Below, in pieces: positions 1 through 11,283 of a DNA stretch of 64,000 bases. Both the position numbers and the translations under genes were made by a program. Below the pieces are notes generated by a model that was not told where the DNA came from, made no database searches, and worked only from the letters and a program-made list of their open reading frames with translations. Origin of the DNA: Pyrus communis. Taxonomy: Eukaryota > Streptophyta > Magnoliopsida > Rosales > Rosaceae. Within the stretch, counting starts at the first letter, position 1; each line of letters starts with the position of its first letter. The stretch is taken from assembly GCF_963583255.1 (NCBI RefSeq), contig NC_084819.1:19393460-19457459 (forward strand), read 5' to 3'.

Positions 1-1085
1 CCCGATTGCAAACATCAAAAACTGTTTTATGAAAAGAGAGGGTAGGAAAATCGAGTTCAAAAACCAGTTTATAATGTGGTGGGCAGGCCTAATGAGGGGT
101 GCAGTCACCATTGCTTTGTCATACAACCAAGTAAGTTGATGCTGTTTTGAAACCTAAGAGAACAAGATTTTCGGTTCTGCAGAAGTACTAACCAGCACAA
201 TTTGATAATGCAGTTTGCAGACACCACCGAATCAACATCAACGCAAGATGGTTCTTTGATGATTACCAGTACCATCATTGTTGTTCTCTTCAGCACAGTG
301 GTATGCCTGCTTTTGTCTCTATAACTTATATATGTTGCAGTACCGAAACTCTAGAATATATCCATGAATTTTAACGAGTGAATCTGGGCCATTGGAAAAG
401 GCAATGTATGCTATACATTGATGTATAGTAGAAGGGCTCAATGCAGTAAGGTCCATTTTCTCGATTTTTCTTGAGGGCTTCAGAGCACTATGTGCGAACA
501 GACTTTTCACATCATCCGACTAGTGCATTACTATCTCGGGATGGTAGCTTGGGTTCCTGGACTAGTAGATTACCACTGTTTGCACTAAGAGCTCTGAAGC
601 ACAAAAGAAACATGGCCATTTTGTACTTGGTTAATGAACTTGTCGCATTACTAAAATCGGTCATTTGAATCTTTTTCCTTCTCTCCAAACAGGTATTTGG
701 CTCCATCACAAAGCCATTAATCTCAGCTCTGATACAGCCACATGCAAAAGCAAACATTTCAGATGCGACTGATATGCCAAGTCTAGAAGACTTGAGGGTA
801 CTTTTCCTGGAAGCCGGCCAGCCAAGCGAGGGAGGCAACGGTGAACCAAGTGAGAGAGGCAACAGTGAGCCAATCCAAAAACCAAGCAGCTTAAGGTTGT
901 TAATGACACATCCAGCTTCCACAACTGCTCACTACTTGTGGAGAAAGTTTGATGACAAGTTCATGAGACCAGTTTTTGGGGGACGGGGTTTCGTTCCATT
1001 TGTTCCTGGTTCACCAACTGGTGCAGCAGAAGATCAAGCTGCAGAACATACTGAACATACTGAACATACTGAACATACTTCTTGA
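1..1085 (+). CDS. NHX: Vacuolar Na+(K+)/H+ antiporter, NHX family, C-terminal part
   Basis: Partial gene; the 5' part lies before the window. Three exons fit in frame: 1-130 (phase entering at base 2), 214-300 and 693-1085, giving the last 202 residues. The first exon encodes the conserved late transmembrane segment WWAGLMRGAVTIALSYNQ, the second continues with F and ends ITSTIIVVLFSTV, and the third begins VFGSITKPLI; together they reproduce the usual NHX order. Introns 131-213 and 301-692 have GT-AG ends. The family exchanges Na+ or K+ for H+ across the tonoplast (class I) and supports salt tolerance, vacuolar pH and K+ homeostasis. The tail is hydrophilic, carries YLWRKFDDKFMRPVFGGRG as in plant NHX proteins, and ends with four EHT units from a 9-bp repeat. 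Class I assignment is inferred from the tail. Confidence 0.9.
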
Positions 1086-1585
1086 GATCAACAGTTCAAG
1101 ATAAATGTAAAATTAAAATTTTATTTCATTGTTTTTTTTATGGACAATTAAATGTATTAGGAAGCGGGTTGTTCTTGTTTTGTAAAGTAAGAGTGTGAAG
1201 CTATGCCGTAGTTAGAACATCCTTTCTTCCATGATCTAAGAGGGCCCTCTAATAAATATGAATTTCTGGCTATGTCACTGTCGATTTTGTCTATATTTAC
1301 TTGTGCAATAACGTAAACATTTGTATAAGAAACGCATAAGGAAGTAGGATTACCGCACTAGGAAAAGAATTTTACAAGCTGAGAATTATACATGCGAATG
1401 CATTGCCGCTAGTAGTACAGTTTGGTAGTACCTCCATTTGTAAGTAGAAGGTTTAAAGTTCGACACCCTATAGGTATGGCGAGTTCAATATATAACAAGA
1501 ATAAAGATCCCGTATTCGATTCTTGCTCTCATCCGAAGAATTACTCAGAATTCACTGATCTAAAGTCAACTTTATGGAGATCCCC
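1086..1585. other. NHX 3' flank, no gene seen
   Basis: AT-rich 3' untranslated and intergenic DNA after the NHX stop. It holds AATAAA-like signals (an AATAAATATG stretch near 1250) but no ORF or repeat that I recognise. Confidence 0.5.
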
Positions 1586-2727
1586 ATGAGAGTTGTTTTA
1601 CTTGTTTTTATCAGTTCAAACCATTGCAACAAAGTCTACTCCATCTTTCAGTTTTGGTTTACGCAATGGAACTCGGGGTGTGCCTTGCAGAGAAAGTCAG
1701 AAACGAGTGCTTCTGATGTTCAAGCAAGACCTTAAGGATCCTTCAAATCGGCTGTCATCATGGACTAGTGAAGGAGACTGTTGCAATTGGTCTGGAGTTG
1801 TCTGTGACAGCTTCACTGGTCACGTTCGTGAGCTCCACCTCAATAATCCCAATCCCTACGTTTCCGTGCCTTTCCTTTTTATTCTTAACTACAAAGGACT
1901 TACTTGGCTTGGGGGTACGATAAATCCTTCTTTGCTCTATTTGAAGCATCTCAACTACTTGGACTTAAGGTACAAAAACTTTCAAGGAAATCAGATACCT
2001 AGCTTCTTTGGTCCTCTTAAATCTTTACGATATCTTAACCTCTCACAGGCAGGGTTCCAAGGGATGATTCCTCCTCAACTGGGAAATCTCTCAAACCTAC
2101 GTGTTCTTGGTCTCAGCGATTACATGCTAAAGGCTGAGAATCTCGAAAGGGTTTCCGGTATTTCCCACTTGCAAAACCAAGACATGAGTTTTACTAATCT
2201 TAGCAAACCAGCTAATTGGTTGAACGAGATAAACATGCTCCCATCGTTGTTAGAGTTACGTATGGAGGCTTGTATACTTTCTCCCGTTCCCCCTCCAACC
2301 ATCATCAATTTTACTTCACTTTCCATCCTTGATCTTTCTTTAACCAGAAATTTGATGCCTAGCTGGGCTTTCAATCTTACAAATGTAGTTTCTCTTTATC
2401 TCCGTGATTCTGGTTTGCAGGGCACAGTTTCTACCTGTCCGCCTGATCTTTCACTGGACAACCTTTGTAAGTTGATAGATCTAGACCTGTCATCCAACAG
2501 TCTCCATGGAAATGTATCTGAAATCTTTGAGAGTCTGTCCGTGTGTAGTTCATATCGAATAGTCATTGTTGTTGGCAAATAATAATCTTTCAGGCCATTT
2601 GACAGACCATGTTGGAAAGTCTACGAAATTTGGCCACCTTGATCTTTCTAGTAATTCAATATTAGGTCTCATCTCAGTATCATTAAGTAATCTCTTTGAA
2701 GATCAACACCAGCTCAATTGATGTTTG
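1586..2727 (+). pseudogene. LRR receptor-like protein (Cf/HcrVf type) pseudogene, 5' half
   Basis: The longest reading frame (about 1593-2582) begins without an ATG and encodes an N-terminal LRR cap (VPCRESQKRVLLMFKQDL, then GDCCNWSGVVCD), followed by plant extracellular leucine-rich repeats (SLRYLNLSQAGFQGMIPPQL, LDLSSNSLHGN). The only plausible start, ATG at 1586, encodes a signal-peptide-like MRVVLLVFIS but in another frame, so there is a frameshift near 1610-1625. A second lesion near 2570 ends the frame; NNLSGHLTDH and LDLSSNSI continue in a different frame. The similarity stops at 2727, where a Copia LTR begins, so the C-terminal LRRs, membrane anchor and tail are missing. Functional relatives are surface immune receptors. 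A dead gene fragment is the best reading. Confidence 0.82.
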
Positions 2728-3236
2728 TGTTGAAGTGTAATTTTACCTTGATTCAAGATGATATCCGACCCATGATGATAGGCTAAAAGTTCGATCCATG
2801 CAAATGCTATAAATTTTTTGCATGGATATGTCGGTGAATCACTAGTTAGAAAGATCTAACTATTGTACAATTGTGAGGTTGTCATGCAAAGCCCATGTCG
2901 GTGGGCTGATTGTAGAATAGCCTAGAACAATGCTAGGATGAAATTAAGTCCATTCCACGAAAGTCGGTTTGGCAAGTCTATAAATATGTAATGGTGTAAT
3001 GCAAGTAAGAATCAAGCAAGTAGGAAATCAAGTGAGTGAGAAGCAAGAGGAATTTGGTAGGAGTGTGAGTTTTCTAGAATGTGTCTTTAGAAAGAGTGAG
3101 TGTCATAGTTTCTAAAGAGTGTTCTTAAGAGTTTGTGTGTTGTAATATTTTGTGTGTGTAATACAAGTAATTTGTTTACTTGTGTTGTCTCTTCAACACT
3201 TGTGTTAGAGTTGTGTACTCTAATCTTTTCCCAACA
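2728..3236 (+). repeat. Copia 5' LTR inserted at the RLP pseudogene
   Basis: A 509-bp segment begins TGTTGAAG and ends CCAACA, with TGTTG/CAACA terminal inverted ends. A primer-binding-site-like TTGGTATCAGAAC follows directly (initiator Met tRNA type, one change from the common TGGTATCAGAGC). No second LTR was seen, so the target duplication cannot be checked. Confidence 0.75.
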
Positions 3237-3535
3237 ATTGGTATCAGAACGGTACGATCAAGAACCCTCCCCAGTGAAGCTGTTGAGAATTGTGAGAAGT
3301 TTAGTACTTTGCAAGATTATTGATTAATCTTGTTCGGCTTATCGAAGCTCTGCCAACACGATGGGAGACCTTTAAGTTGTTGGAGGAATCAAGAAGTTGA
3401 ACAACAAAAATTACAACACATGGGCGAAATGTATAGAGTCTTACCTACAAGGCCAAGATCTCAAAAATGAGAGCAAAATGAAAAAATAAAAAAGCGACAA
3501 AAAGGTTGACAAAGAGGTTTTCTTGATATATAATA
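3237..3535 (+). mobile_element. Truncated Copia internal region (gag start)
   Basis: Behind the LTR and PBS, a short gag-like stretch can be read: KLNNKNYNTWAKCIESYLQG at about 3394-3453, typical of the N-terminal gag region of Copia elements. An in-frame stop follows the first codons (ATGGGAGACCTTTAA near 3361), and the element ends near 3530, giving way to the upstream DNA of the Tim44-like gene. It is a dead 5' fragment. Confidence 0.65.
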
Positions 3536-3747
3536 TATAGTATAAATAAAAACTCAAAAAAATATTATTGGATGTATGGAGGTGCAAGTGGTAAAACTGC
3601 GACGCACCGTTTAAATCCTCCTTAAACCCTTTTACGCTGCAAGTCTACCAACAAACAAAACCTCCCTCTCTCTCTTTGTGTGTTATCGATCTCTCCATGT
3701 TGCTGACAGAAGATCAAATTGGAGTTCTCCAAGATTTGTGATTAACG

Positions 3748-6700
3748 ATGGCTTTCAGAAGCTTACACCAGATTGGAGCTCTCTATCGTACAGCCCAGAT
3801 CGCAGAATCCTCCCATCTGTGAGTAGAAACGACTGGTTAATGCCCTGATTGGTTGCTGAGAACTTGAAAATTTTCAATTTTTCCCAAGCTTTGGATTGGA
3901 AAACAAAATGCTTCTGATGATCAATTGAAATGGGTTTGAATTTCAGGCTTGGAAGCTCAAGAAACTATGCAACTGGTATTTCAAATGGTACTTAGTAATT
4001 TGGAATTTTCTGCAAGTGATGGAGTAAATAGTAACTGATTTATTGGGTTGGCGCACAGTTTTTTTCTTTTTGTAAATTTAATAATTTTACTTATTTTTTT
4101 ATCAGTCCCGGAATCTTCCTTGGAGTCAGGGAGTTCCATGACTTTGCGTTCTGCAATGGTAAGTTTCGAACACTTGTAACTTGAATTGGTTTGATGCCAG
4201 TGCTAAATTTGAATTATGAGCATGCCTTTTGATTGTTTCTTTATTTCTCGTTTCGGCGAGTTGCTAAAACTTACAACTCGAATCGGTTGGATGCCAATGC
4301 TAATTTTAGATGATGAACATCCCTTTCAATTGTTTCTTCATAACTTGAATCTGTTTGAACCAATGCTTAATTTGGATTGTAAGCATCCCTTTTGATTGTT
4401 TGTTCATTGTGCATTTAGGCTGTGTTGAGTTACTAAAACTTACAACTTGAATCGGTTGGATGCCGATGCTAATTTTGATTATGACCATCCCTTTTTTATT
4501 CTTTCGTTGTCTTTCATTTAGGCTGTTGAGTTGCCGCTTTTCTCGAGTGACACAAGGTCGCTATCAACACAAGTAAAAGCCCCTGCACAAGCAAGACAAA
4601 TGGTATGTTATCTTTCTGAACAGTTTATGTGGATGGTGCTCAGGCAGTTCGCTTCTTCGTACTATATTCCATTAGTTCGGTACTGAAACAAGTATCCATT
4701 TTTGAAGGTTAGAGTTGTATATGTAATCTTGCTCTCTTGATGAAGAGAACCAATGAACTTCTAATTTTCTTCGTCTGCTCATTTGCATCACAGATCATAA
4801 TACCGTGTGTGGTTACCTTATGATATTTGCAAGGTGCTCTTAGAGTAGCCATTTTGAGTCCAGGGTTTATCTATGAGCCTTATACACCTGGTGAAAAAAT
4901 CTCATTTTTCAAGAGGTTAGTTATTTCAAAAGTGAATTTTATTGTTCTCGTAGATTGTTAGTAATTAGAGTAAACCGTTCACCAGCATGGAACTCTATCA
5001 AGGATCACTACATTTAGGCAGGTCTCTCTTTTCACTGTATCGGTAGTATAGTCTTTGTTTTCTTTAGCAATTATAGAAATTAGCTATGAGAGACATACTA
5101 TGATTAAGAATTACTTATGCTACGATTAAGTTTCTCATTAAACTCTTATAGCTTTAGTTTCACTAGATAAATGTTAGACTTGGTTACTTATATTTTTTTC
5201 TTAATCTCCAGATCATACGTATGAACATTCTGATGTTTTTATGCATCAGATGGTTCACAAGAAGGGGGTGGAAAAGAACAAAAGAAGACACAATTATAGA
5301 GGTGAAGCTCTAAGGATCTCTTGTTTTAGTGATTCCAGCTTTTGGTTAATTCTGTTGACGCTTCTTTCTTCTATTCTTTCACAACTGTCCTTCATTCCCC
5401 CGAATCTCATTCTAAATTCCGACCCACTCCATTTTTTATGTTTTGGTTTTGGAATGCAACTCATAATAAGTATAGATTGCAGATTGAATTTGATTATTTA
5501 TATTCCAGTCAATTGAGGCCTAATATTTGACATCTCCGTTCAATATTTCTGGTTTTCCAATTTTCAGCTCAAAAGTGCATATGCCATTTCTAAATTAAGA
5601 AAAAAGGGGTATTCAAAGAATCTATTCTACAAAGAAGCAATAAACTTATACAAGGAGGTATATTTATCTTTTTCTTCGAGTTTCATCTCGCTAGGTTTTA
5701 TGCATTCTTTATTTTTATAAATAGTCCTCATAGTAGTGTATTTATAAATCCTTTCAAGTTTGTATTGCTTCTTTCAGTTGCATTGTTTGAGTTTCTTCCC
5801 GTAGCTAATCTATTCACCTTCTTCTCCAGATAAATACTCTAATGGCAAATGGGGACAAAAATTCTTTAAGGAAAGCAGTTACAGAGAGAATGTTTTTGGT
5901 ATGCTTCAGTACTTTTTAGTTTCTCTTAAGCTTTATTTATGCTGCTTTTTTTTATGTAAAGGATTTGCTTTTGAAGTTAACCATTATGTATGATCTTCTC
6001 GTTTGCAGGAACTCAAGAATGAAATAAAACAAAGAGACTCAATATCGAGTAAGGTTTTCTGGGAAATGGTGGAACCGGTTGTAAAAATACAAACTTTGAG
6101 AGCACGACTGGTAAGTGTCTATCTGATTAATAAAAAGTGTGATTTATGCTATGCAAACACTTCACCATAACGGAAAATGGGATTTACTGATGTTGAGATT
6201 TTTTGGCTGAATTCTTGATGCTGACTGTTTCGTTTTAACTTTTAACTGCTTAGGTTGAAGAAACTTTTTCATTTTATTCTTTTATGTATAACAGAATCTG
6301 TAGAAATCTCTTCAGTATGTGTTTACAATTTAACATCCCTCAGTCGCCATGAGCACCGAAATTCATAAGAATCTACCACATAAATTGCTTTGAAATCAAA
6401 AGCTTAGCTATGTTTCTTTACATTCTAGCACACTGGTGTCATATTTTTCTTTACAATTACTTTATCTGTGCCTTTCCTCTTTCTAATCACAGATTGGTGT
6501 CAATCGAAATGATCTTGAGAAGGTGTTCATACAGCTTACGCTCGAGTTTCTGACAAAGCAGGTACATGGACAGCTGGATTCACAACGCGTTTATAATTTT
6601 AATGTTGCTTTCTTTCATTGTCTTATAACCTAATGCTTTTAATTCAAAACTTTACCTTCTGAGGGTGCTACTCCTTTCTTCCTTTTTGTTTTTTTCTGGC

Positions 6701-7056
6701 AGAAATTCGAAGCATATGACTCGAAGGGTGCTGTTGTTGCTGGAGATAAATCGAAGGAGGTAAAGTGTGATTGAAAAGAAAACACCAGTGCATGTCCGGG
6801 TAAAAAGTAAGAAAAAAACGGTGCACAAGAATATTTACCAGTAACACAAAATATTAAGGGTTTCTTTTTTCTTCAATATACACAACACCTTTACTCTCCT
6901 TTTCACTTTCGGTTTCTTTCCCATTTAGGCTCTTCCTAGTGATGTTGACATGCTTTCCATGCTCTGTAGGTCCTTGTTCGCGGTATCTGGGTATTTGAAA
7001 AATCTCTCTTCCAGCCTAAAGCTTTCTGGCGTCTTTGTGGGAGGATTTCTATCTAA
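3748..7056 (+). CDS. Tim44-related mitochondrial protein, nuclear gene with 10 exons
   Basis: Exons: 3748-3818, 3947-3987, 4106-4158, 4522-4602, 4833-4915 (see below), 5250-5301, 5568-5657, 5830-5898, 6009-6110, 6493-6561, 6703-6759, 6970-7056. Phases join throughout except at one junction; the full product would be about 284 aa. The N-terminus (MAFRSLHQIGALYRTAQ) is Arg-rich and Ser-rich like a matrix-targeting presequence. The body contains LRVAILSPGFIYEPYTPGE, YSKNLFYKEAINLYKE, VFIQLTLEFLTKQ and WVFEKSLFQPKAFWRLCGRI, which I recognise as the plant Tim44-related (Tim44/MBA1-like) family; a role in inner-membrane protein handling is inferred from the name. The frame needs exon 5 to start at 4833, but the AG is at 4832-4833, one base late, giving an immediate stop. 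The gene may be damaged, use a neighbouring donor, or contain a sequence error. Confidence 0.8.
4170..4530 (+). repeat. Degenerate repeat in the Tim44-like intron
   Basis: The intron before the exon at 4522 holds about four diverged units of roughly 90-110 bp. Each has an ACTTGAAT/CGGTTGGATGCC block and a CATCCCTTTTGATTGTTT block. A decoy acceptor-like CATTTAGGCTGTGTTGAG near 4415 copies the real acceptor CATTTAGGCTGTTGAG near 4515. Confidence 0.6.
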
Positions 7057-7636
7057 GCAAGCCATCCTTCATAAAATCTACCGTGTTGATGACGAGATAT
7101 AAGCTGTTACCCAATTTGGTAAACCGAGCATATCTCAATTTACCAAACTAGCTGTATGATGTAGCTACGTTTTTTGTTGTTGAATTCAACTTTTAACCCG
7201 ATTCCGAGGGATATAATACTTCGGGATTGATCCTTACAGCATTCTAACATTTATTTTTATTTCTACGTCGTTCTTTTGCAATTATAAAGGAACTCTCCTT
7301 TCGCTATGTGTATCTTCACCGGCAATGTACCGGAAATGTAGTCCAGTACGTTTCAGGCATGCCATTCATCCAAACGATGCCTTCCTAGATATTCTGTCTT
7401 GCTTCATTGGAAAGGGCAATGCCATTTTTAGTATTCTTTCATTAAGTTTCACAAGAAACTTTGTTTTGTTTAAGTGAGAATACCTTGCTTCACAGTTCCA
7501 AATTACACCTCCTAAGAATGGTATCCACACAAGCAAACCATTCATCCAAATTTCCGCATTATCTACTCCTTTGTTTGCAACTTTGCATTCGTATTCGACG
7601 CTTCGCAGTTATTTTTATTGGAAACAAAATCAACAG
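7057..7636. other. 3' flank of the Tim44-like gene
   Basis: Intergenic DNA and probable 3'UTR between the Tim44-like stop and the next ATG. I see no RNA gene or repeat. In the duplicated copy this stretch is absent (deletion of about 6293-8006). Confidence 0.5.
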
Positions 7637-8041
7637 ATGAACAGAAGAGAGGAGCATTTCCAGTTTGTAGGCATTTGCCAAAGGCTCTACAACTTCATCA
7701 CCTTCAAGCCCATGAAACTAGGCCCTTCGGCCATTTCTGATGCTAACCCTAATGAAGCCGGGACCGAAAGAGACCGAAAGGTTCACCCAATGACTCGAGA
7801 AGTATCAACAGTTGCGCGTCGAGCAGAAGCTCCGAAGAAAATGGTCAGCATAAATGACAGGGTGGAGGACATACAGGAAGCAATGAAGTTACGACAAAAG
7901 GGTAAATCGTTCGAGAAGTTGAACTGGGTAGAGCTGGGAAGAGATGAGCCAAGAGCTTTAAGATCAATTCTAAGGGTAGATTCTGATCTGAGCAGGAAGG
8001 TGGGCACATTTGTGAATTCAACCACCACCAGATGTTCATAA
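7637..8041 (+). CDS. Small basic protein of unknown function, 134 aa
   Basis: Single-exon frame from ATG 7637 (MNRREEHFQFVGICQRLYNF). The frame is open further upstream but only with non-ATG starts. The product is rich in Arg and Lys and has an amphipathic region (VEDIQEAMKLRQKGKSFEKL) ending RVDSDLSRKVGTFVNSTTTR. There is no signal peptide or membrane segment. I do not recognise the family. Codon use and the balanced amino-acid mix look coding, unlike most AT-rich frames in this window, but expression is unproven. Only its last 35 or so bases survive in the duplicate (near 18384-18420), so it was present before the duplication and was deleted there. It could alternatively be the last exon of a longer gene. 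Confidence 0.5.
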   Translation: MNRREEHFQFVGICQRLYNFITFKPMKLGPSAISDANPNEAGTERDRKVHPMTREVSTVARRAEAPKKMVSINDRVEDIQEAMKLRQKGKSFEKLNWVELGRDEPRALRSILRVDSDLSRKVGTFVNSTTTRCS

Positions 8042-9920
8042 CTTTACCATGGTTTGCAGCTGGAATTATATCAGATTATCATCTGTCGTGTGTACTAGAT
8101 CACAGAATCTGATTAATTTGGGATGACCAGTTAATCAAATATATTATTAAGATAGTTAATTATGAATGTGTTATAGCCTTTCATTTCCCTTAAAGTTTGG
8201 TAATTACCATCTCGTCTTCTAATATTCTCAAAAAATATGCACAAATATATGGAACTGGTTACAAAACTTAAACAAACATACGGAGAACTGGATGGATGCT
8301 AAATAGACAGCAAGTTAACATTGAAGATGTGGTTTATATACGGCTTATTTTTTGTTTAATGTTTATAAATTTTGTTTTTTATTGAAGTTATAAACGATTC
8401 TATTTACGCATATTTCTAATATTTTTACGAGTTCCTTTTTGGGATACCTATGGGGTCGAGAAACTTCAGGTTTAAGATTTCAACCTTTGAAGTAAAGAAA
8501 AGAATATGTCCCACCAAAACATTTACAACTTGGTCTGCAATTGGCACAAGGACCGTAATAATTGGGTAGATATTGAATGTGCCTCTCCTCTGAATCTGAT
8601 GCTGCCCAATGCTAAAGCCACTCTGGAAAATATCTACGAAACAAAACCTTGTGATTGAAGTAGCTATTTTCTTTCTTTAGTAGTCCGGAAAGTAGTTTGG
8701 AAAAAAAGCAGTAACGGTTGATTCTAAGAAATTAAACGATTGAATTAAAAAGTTGGATAGTGAGTAGCCGAAAACAAACCCCTGACATAGACATGATACT
8801 TGGAAAATTGGGGTGTTTGGGTAGGAAGAAGTGGGTGTGGTGGTGTTGCTTCCCAAGCGGTGGAGTGCACGTATTAAATTGAAAATGATTAACTCATAGC
8901 TATAAAGTTCATTTGGATGTGCTTTTAACATAACTGAAAGCGTTTTTGATGGAAATGCTTTTGGAACCAATCTTTAGTAAAAATGCAAGTAAATCTTGAA
9001 AAAAACATTTAAAGTGCTTCATGGAAGAAGTATATAATTGGTGCTTCTTGCATAAAGCACTTAAAGTGTTTTTGGTTCTCAAAAATATTTTTTCTAAAAG
9101 CGCTTTTAGCCATTTTAAAAACACATCCAAACAAGTCCATATTTAGTGGGAAAAACTCCAAACCAAGGAGAAAGAGCACCATACCTATGTTACATATCAG
9201 CAAAGATTACACCAGAACTAAATCTTAGGGTGTATCTTCAAACCGGTAGCACTCTATGCCAATATGTAATGAAACACGGGCCAAACGATGAGCAATATTA
9301 TTATCTTGACAAAGAATAACATGTTTATGACTCGTGACACATGACACTTTCTCACGAAAATGCGCGATGAGTGAATTTAAATCTATATTTTTGATTCATA
9401 ACTACTTTTATATCATTTATTAGGTCAAACCATCGTTACAAGTATTTTAAGAATTTGTAATCTTCTTGGTACTATTCCAATTATGGATCCTAACGCTGCT
9501 TGTGTTTCAGATTTAGCATCTAAATCAAATTTAGAGTAGCCTTCAATTAGTATATTACTTTTTAGAATTTTTTAATAGTTTTATTATCACTTCAACCTAG
9601 TGAATTTAATCGGTTCCTGATTGGGAGAGAATTTTTTGTATGTCGGTAGCATGGTACGCATATTAAATATCGTAATATAAATGTTTGAATACTCGAAAAA
9701 ATATTTTTAAATATTTGTATTATGACATTGAAATATACAATATCATGTTCCATGCACGTATAAAATATTTTTTTTAATAGATTTGAACCGTGTCGTCAAT
9801 GCAGCGTGTGAATAACGATATCTTTATCTGACACGAGCAGATATAATATGATTTTCTGCAAAGCAATATTCAAAGTAATAAATACCTTCTTTGACTCCAA
9901 GCACTTCAAGTTTCAGTCGC
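8042..9920. other. Intergenic DNA of copy A with one MITE
   Basis: AT-rich intergenic DNA with no convincing gene. The segment 8450-8680 is matched at 19340-19400 and 19625-20050 of copy B. Copy B has extra insertions where copy A is continuous, so copy A gives the pre-insertion state. Confidence 0.6.
8908..9135 (+). mobile_element. MITE-like insertion private to copy A
   Basis: Copy B runs directly from AACTCA to TTTAGTGGGAAAAACTCC, whereas copy A has about 230 bp between these. The insert has imperfect inverted ends, CATTTGGATGTGCTTTTAA and its counterpart TTTTAAAAACACATCCAAAC. The target duplication is not clear. hAT-type is a guess. Confidence 0.65.
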
Positions 9921-9923
9921 GTC

Positions 9924-9931
9924 TATAAATA
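9924..9931 (+). promoter_or_regulatory. TATA box of the small spliced gene, copy A
   Basis: TATAAATA about 60 bp before ATG 9990. It is conserved in copy B at 22397-22404, with similar flanks (GTCGCGTCTATAAATACAGG here). Confidence 0.5.
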
Positions 9932-9989
9932 CAGGGTTTGCAACACTCAGATAATAAGCAACCCCTGATTCCACAGAAGGTTTTGAAGA

Positions 9990-10290
9990 ATGGATGCAAG
10001 AGAAGACCAGGCCTTTCCGCTGGGAATTCTCCAGAGGCTCTTCAGCTTCCTTATGAAAATCATCGAAGCTCAGTCCCTCAAGACGGTGACTCTAGGCAAG
10101 CATCATCCGATTTGCAACGACTTAGTTAACACCGAGGTATTCTCCTCATGAGTATAACACTCGTCACATGAATATGTGATAACTCATGTGGAAATATTTC
10201 TAGCGACATGCAAGAATCTCCGTATCCAATGAGTTTATGCTCAAGCCAAAACAGTATAAGGATTCATGGTGACAAGCCAAAAGATTTCAT
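9990..10290 (+). pseudogene. Small two-exon gene, copy A (probably broken)
   Basis: Exon 1 at 9990-10136 encodes 49 residues starting MDAREDQAFPLGILQRLFSF and ends at a good GT donor. In copy B the second exon follows an AG acceptor and ends IHGDKPKDFID-stop. Here the acceptor reads GCAAGAATCT rather than GCAGAAATCT, which moves the AG by one base and breaks the frame. The stop after FID is also lost: the frame runs on into RLFMISIAKY. The family is not recognised. Confidence 0.4.
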
Positions 10291-11283
10291 AGATAGATTA
10301 TTCATGATTAGTATAGCTAAGTATATTATGCATGTGATATGCATGTTTATTGTCAAACATTTTATACAACTGATTGAATTAAAGTGTCCTTAATTATTTT
10401 TCTGTGTGTTCAACTGGGTTGATTAGTTTGACTCAGAAATATATTTTCATGTCTTGCCATCCAAGTTAGATCTGGAATTTTGCTTTGTCAATCGAACATT
10501 TTTAGCCTGCAGAGATTGCTGCAACAGGAACTAGTACTACACAGTACTACTATTAGCGAGATTGTCTCGCTTCTCAAATTTCTTTCTAATTCATTCAATT
10601 TTCTATATTAAGTTTATGAAATCTAATTGTAATCTTCCAGATAATGAACTTAATTTAGAAAATTCAATAAGTTTATGGAGTTTGTGGAGTTAATTTAGAA
10701 AATTCAATAAGTTTATGGAGTTTGTAATCTTCGTAATCGTAATTGTAATCTTCCAGATAATGAACTTAATTTTCTATATTAAGTTTATGGAGTTTGTGCT
10801 AAAGCCAAAGCAGTATAAGGATTAATGGTGACAAGCCAAAAGATTTCATAGATAGATTATTCATGATTAGTATGGCTAAGTATATTATGCATGTGATATG
10901 CATGTTTATTGTCAATTATTTTATACAACTGATTGAATTAAAGTGTCCTTAATTATTTTTGTGTGTGTCCAACTGGGTTGATTAGTTTGACTCGGGAATA
11001 TATTTTCATGTCTTGCCATCCAAGTTAGACCCGGAATTTTGTTTTATCAATCGAATATTTTTAGCCTGCAGCGATCACTGCAACAGGAACTAGCACTACT
11101 ATTAGCGTCATTGTCTCGCTCCCCAAAATCTCTTCTCAATTCATTGAATCTTTTACATTAGGTTCATTGAATCTTTGTAATCGCAATCGTAATCTTTCAG
11201 ATAATGAACCTAATGTAAAAAATTTAATGAACCCAATCTAGAAGATTACAAAAAAATTTTAGAAAGCGAGACAATCTCGCTAA
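10230..11283 (+). repeat. Internal direct duplication of about 550 bp in copy A
   Basis: The block containing GATTCATGGTGACAAGCC, GCATGTGATATGCATG and TTTTAGCCTGCAGAGAT occurs at about 10230-10790 and again, with substitutions, at about 10795-11283. Copy B has only one such block (22710-23203). Confidence 0.75.
11103..11283. mobile_element. Foldback/MITE-like element with GCGAGACAATCTCGC ends
   Basis: Inverted ends around TTAGCGTCATTGTCTCGC at the left and GCGAGACAATCTCGCTAA at the right, about 180 bp apart, with internal partial self-complementarity (ATAATGAACCTAATGT). The same element stands in copy B at 23021-23203. Its family is not determined. Confidence 0.5.
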
